Below, in pieces: positions 62,601 to 64,000 of a DNA stretch of 64,000 bases. The stretch's first letter is position 1. Each line of letters starts with the position of its first letter. Source of the DNA: Pantoea rwandensis (GTDB taxonomy: Bacteria > Pseudomonadota > Gammaproteobacteria > Enterobacterales > Enterobacteriaceae); the NCBI RefSeq assembly GCF_002095475.1, contig NZ_MLFR01000025.1, positions 23,114 through 87,113 on the forward strand, written 5' to 3'. A program made the position numbers and the translations under genes. The notes beneath the pieces are model-generated. The model worked only from the letters and a program-made list of their open reading frames with translations, made no database searches and was not told the DNA's origin.

Positions 62601-63509
62601 ATGTCTGCACACGAAATCAATAATAACGAAATGTTTGATGCGCGTTTTTTACAGGAATTCTATGACAGCTATGACGAGTCGCTGGAACTGGAGTTGGCCG
62701 AGTTAGGTTTGGCCGCCAATAATGACCCGCAAGAGATGGCATTGCGCCACCGTTACTTCACCGAGTTGCTGCATTTACAAGGTGAACTGGTCAAGCTACA
62801 AAACTGGGTGATTCGTACCGGCCATCGTTTGGTGGTGATCTTTGAGGGACGCGATGCCGCAGGCAAAGGCGGCGTGATTAAGCGCATCATGCAACGACTG
62901 AATCCGCGCTACTGCCGCGTCGCCGCGCTGCCTGCACCTAACGATCGTGAGCGCACGCAGTGGTACTTTCAGCGCTATGTGTCGCACTTGCCCTCAGCCG
63001 GTGAAATCGTGCTGTTTGACCGCAGCTGGTACAACCGTGCCGGTGTGGAAAAAGTGATGGGCTTTTGCAATGACGCGGAGTATGAAGAGTTCTTCCACAG
63101 TGCCCCGGAATTTGAACGCATGCTGGTGCGCAGCGGTATTCAGATCGTCAAATACTGGATCTCGATTACCGATGAAGAACAGGAGATGCGCTTCCTGAAC
63201 CGTATTCATGATCCGTTGAAACAGTGGAAGCTGAGTCCGATGGATCTGGAGAGCCGCCGTCGCTGGGAAGATTACACCGCCGCCAAAGAGGTGATGCTGG
63301 AACGTACCAATATTGAGGAAGCTCGCTGGTGGGTGGTACAAGGCGTGGACAAGAAGAAAGCTCGTCTGAACTGCATCACCCATCTGTTACAACAGGTGCC
63401 GTATGAAGCAGCTGAAGGCGAACAGATTTCGCTGCCTTCACGCATCCATCACGCAGATTATGCGCGCCACCCGGTCCCGGAGAGCATGATGGTGCCCGAT
63501 AGCTACTGA
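62601..63509 (+). CDS. ppk2: Polyphosphate kinase 2 (PPK2)
   Basis: 302 residues, 25 bases after the transporter stop. Walker A in FEGRDAAGKGGVIKRI (residue ~80), Walker B-type LFDRSWYNRAGVEKVMGFC, and the lid basic residues in SPMDLESRRRWEDYTAAK. PPK2 enzymes transfer phosphate between polyphosphate and nucleoside diphosphates or monophosphates. With a phosphate importer in the same unit it links phosphate uptake to polyphosphate handling. Confidence 0.92.
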   Translation: MSAHEINNNEMFDARFLQEFYDSYDESLELELAELGLAANNDPQEMALRHRYFTELLHLQGELVKLQNWVIRTGHRLVVIFEGRDAAGKGGVIKRIMQRLNPRYCRVAALPAPNDRERTQWYFQRYVSHLPSAGEIVLFDRSWYNRAGVEKVMGFCNDAEYEEFFHSAPEFERMLVRSGIQIVKYWISITDEEQEMRFLNRIHDPLKQWKLSPMDLESRRRWEDYTAAKEVMLERTNIEEARWWVVQGVDKKKARLNCITHLLQQVPYEAAEGEQISLPSRIHHADYARHPVPESMMVPDSY

Positions 63510-63547
63510 ACTATACTTCAGTCAGTGTAGGGTTATCAGGGGGACTT

Positions 63548-63814
63548 ATGGCAGGCGGCTGGTCGGAAGATGGTGCGGTGCAAAAGCAAATTGATGCCAC
63601 CGTGGATGATGCAATTGCGCGCGCCAGAAGTCACCTCAACCATGGCGAAAGTGCCGAGTATTGCGACGAGTGCGGAGAGCCCATTCCCCAAGCGCGTCGC
63701 AATGCATTGCCTGGGGTCCGTTACTGCGTGAAGTGCCAAAGTGCATTGGATAAGCAAGAGGCCAGCCACAGCGGCTACAACCGCCGTGGCAGTAAAGACA
63801 GTCAGCTGCGTTAG
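63548..63814 (+). CDS. ybiI: DksA/TraR-type zinc-finger protein YbiI
   Basis: 88 residues, the same length as E. coli YbiI. The four-Cys finger is CDECGEPIPQARRNALPGVRYCVKC, and the end NRRGSKDSQLR is shared with YbiI. A helical N-terminus (SEDGAVQKQIDATVDDAIARARSHL) precedes it. Unlike DksA it lacks the long coiled-coil, so RNA polymerase effects are uncertain. GGGGAC precedes the start. Confidence 0.9.
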   Translation: MAGGWSEDGAVQKQIDATVDDAIARARSHLNHGESAEYCDECGEPIPQARRNALPGVRYCVKCQSALDKQEASHSGYNRRGSKDSQLR

Positions 63815-64000
63815 TTTTGGGGCAATCCTGAAACTAAAGCTGTCGTGATCGACTTCCCTGCATTGTTGCGGGAAGTTGCGATCTCACCCCTTCTGAACGT
63901 CAATATCAACAAGTTATCGAAGCCCAGCCCCAGCATTTAGGGGCTGGCTGCGCTGGGATGAGTATTATCTAGAATTGAGCTGATTCACTAATAAATGTCC
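63815..64000. other. Right window edge, non-coding as seen
   Basis: Holds two hairpins: ACTTCCC/GGGAAGT near 63850-63877 with an outer GATCG/CGATC, and CCAGCCCC/GGGGCTGG at 63924-63947. Neither has a T tract. The remaining bases show no gene. Confidence 0.5.

Overview
The window reads as a chromosomal stretch of a motile enterobacterium. The best fit is the Erwiniaceae (Pantoea/Erwinia-like). That placement is an inference from gene content: the E. coli-type small genes ycgZ/ymgA/ariR and ybiI, a TreX/TreY/TreZ-type trehalose cluster beside proP, a periplasmic three-subunit gluconate-type dehydrogenase, and BglG/BglF-type aryl-beta-glucoside use. There are no rRNA genes, convincing tRNA genes, intact insertion sequences or CRISPR arrays.

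Layout. 1-4332: the end of a ribose-type ABC importer (ATPase, permease) fused in one operon to a phosphotriesterase-like hydrolase, a GATase1-like protein and an M20 amidohydrolase; this looks catabolic, with unknown substrate. 4383-8701: an iron module with an AraC regulator, Fur box, TonB-dependent receptor and periplasmic binding protein. 9951-18154: osmoprotection, proP then treZ-treY-glgX. 18111-18885: a type II toxin-antitoxin pair with its palindromic promoter. 19022-20752: a chemoreceptor with a sigma-28-like promoter. 20832-26245: TetR with a YbjJ-like exporter, a CBS-containing ClC protein with MarR, an ArsR/SRPBCC pair and a ClpP paralogue. 26400-27869: an isolated fliD under a near-consensus sigma-28 promoter. 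28104-32540: a beta-glucoside system with two antitermination sites. 32726-39838: two LuxR-type regulators, a KGG stress peptide, a stand-alone signal peptidase I, a four-gene YcgZ/YmgA/AriR array, a ParD-like/methionine aminopeptidase pair and msrA. 39835-46127: a Rieske oxygenase/reductase pair with LysR, a LysE exporter with LysR, and a second chemoreceptor. 47123-53078: a second KGG peptide, the FAD/cytochrome c dehydrogenase operon and a LacI regulator. 53337-60592: a type VI secretion vgrG island (VgrG, DUF2169-pentapeptide, pentapeptide, DUF3540, PAAR-like, and a broken last gene). 60866-63814: a Pho-box-controlled phosphate transporter, ppk2 and ybiI.

Five reading frames are broken (glgX, ybjJ, the PAAR-like gene, the last T6SS-island gene and the phosphate transporter). 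Every break is a net loss of one base and can be repaired by adding one base to a short homopolymer. This looks more like a deletion-biased sequencing artefact than decay of five unrelated genes, and it affects how those genes should be read.

Several regulatory circuits can be read directly: a Fur box for iron, two BglG-type antiterminator/terminator switches, sigma-28 promoters for fliD and one chemoreceptor, a Pho box before the phosphate genes, and operator palindromes for the toxin-antitoxin and TetR genes. A 16-bp motif (core AAGCGAAGCG) recurs in AT-rich gaps near the small stress genes and is unexplained.
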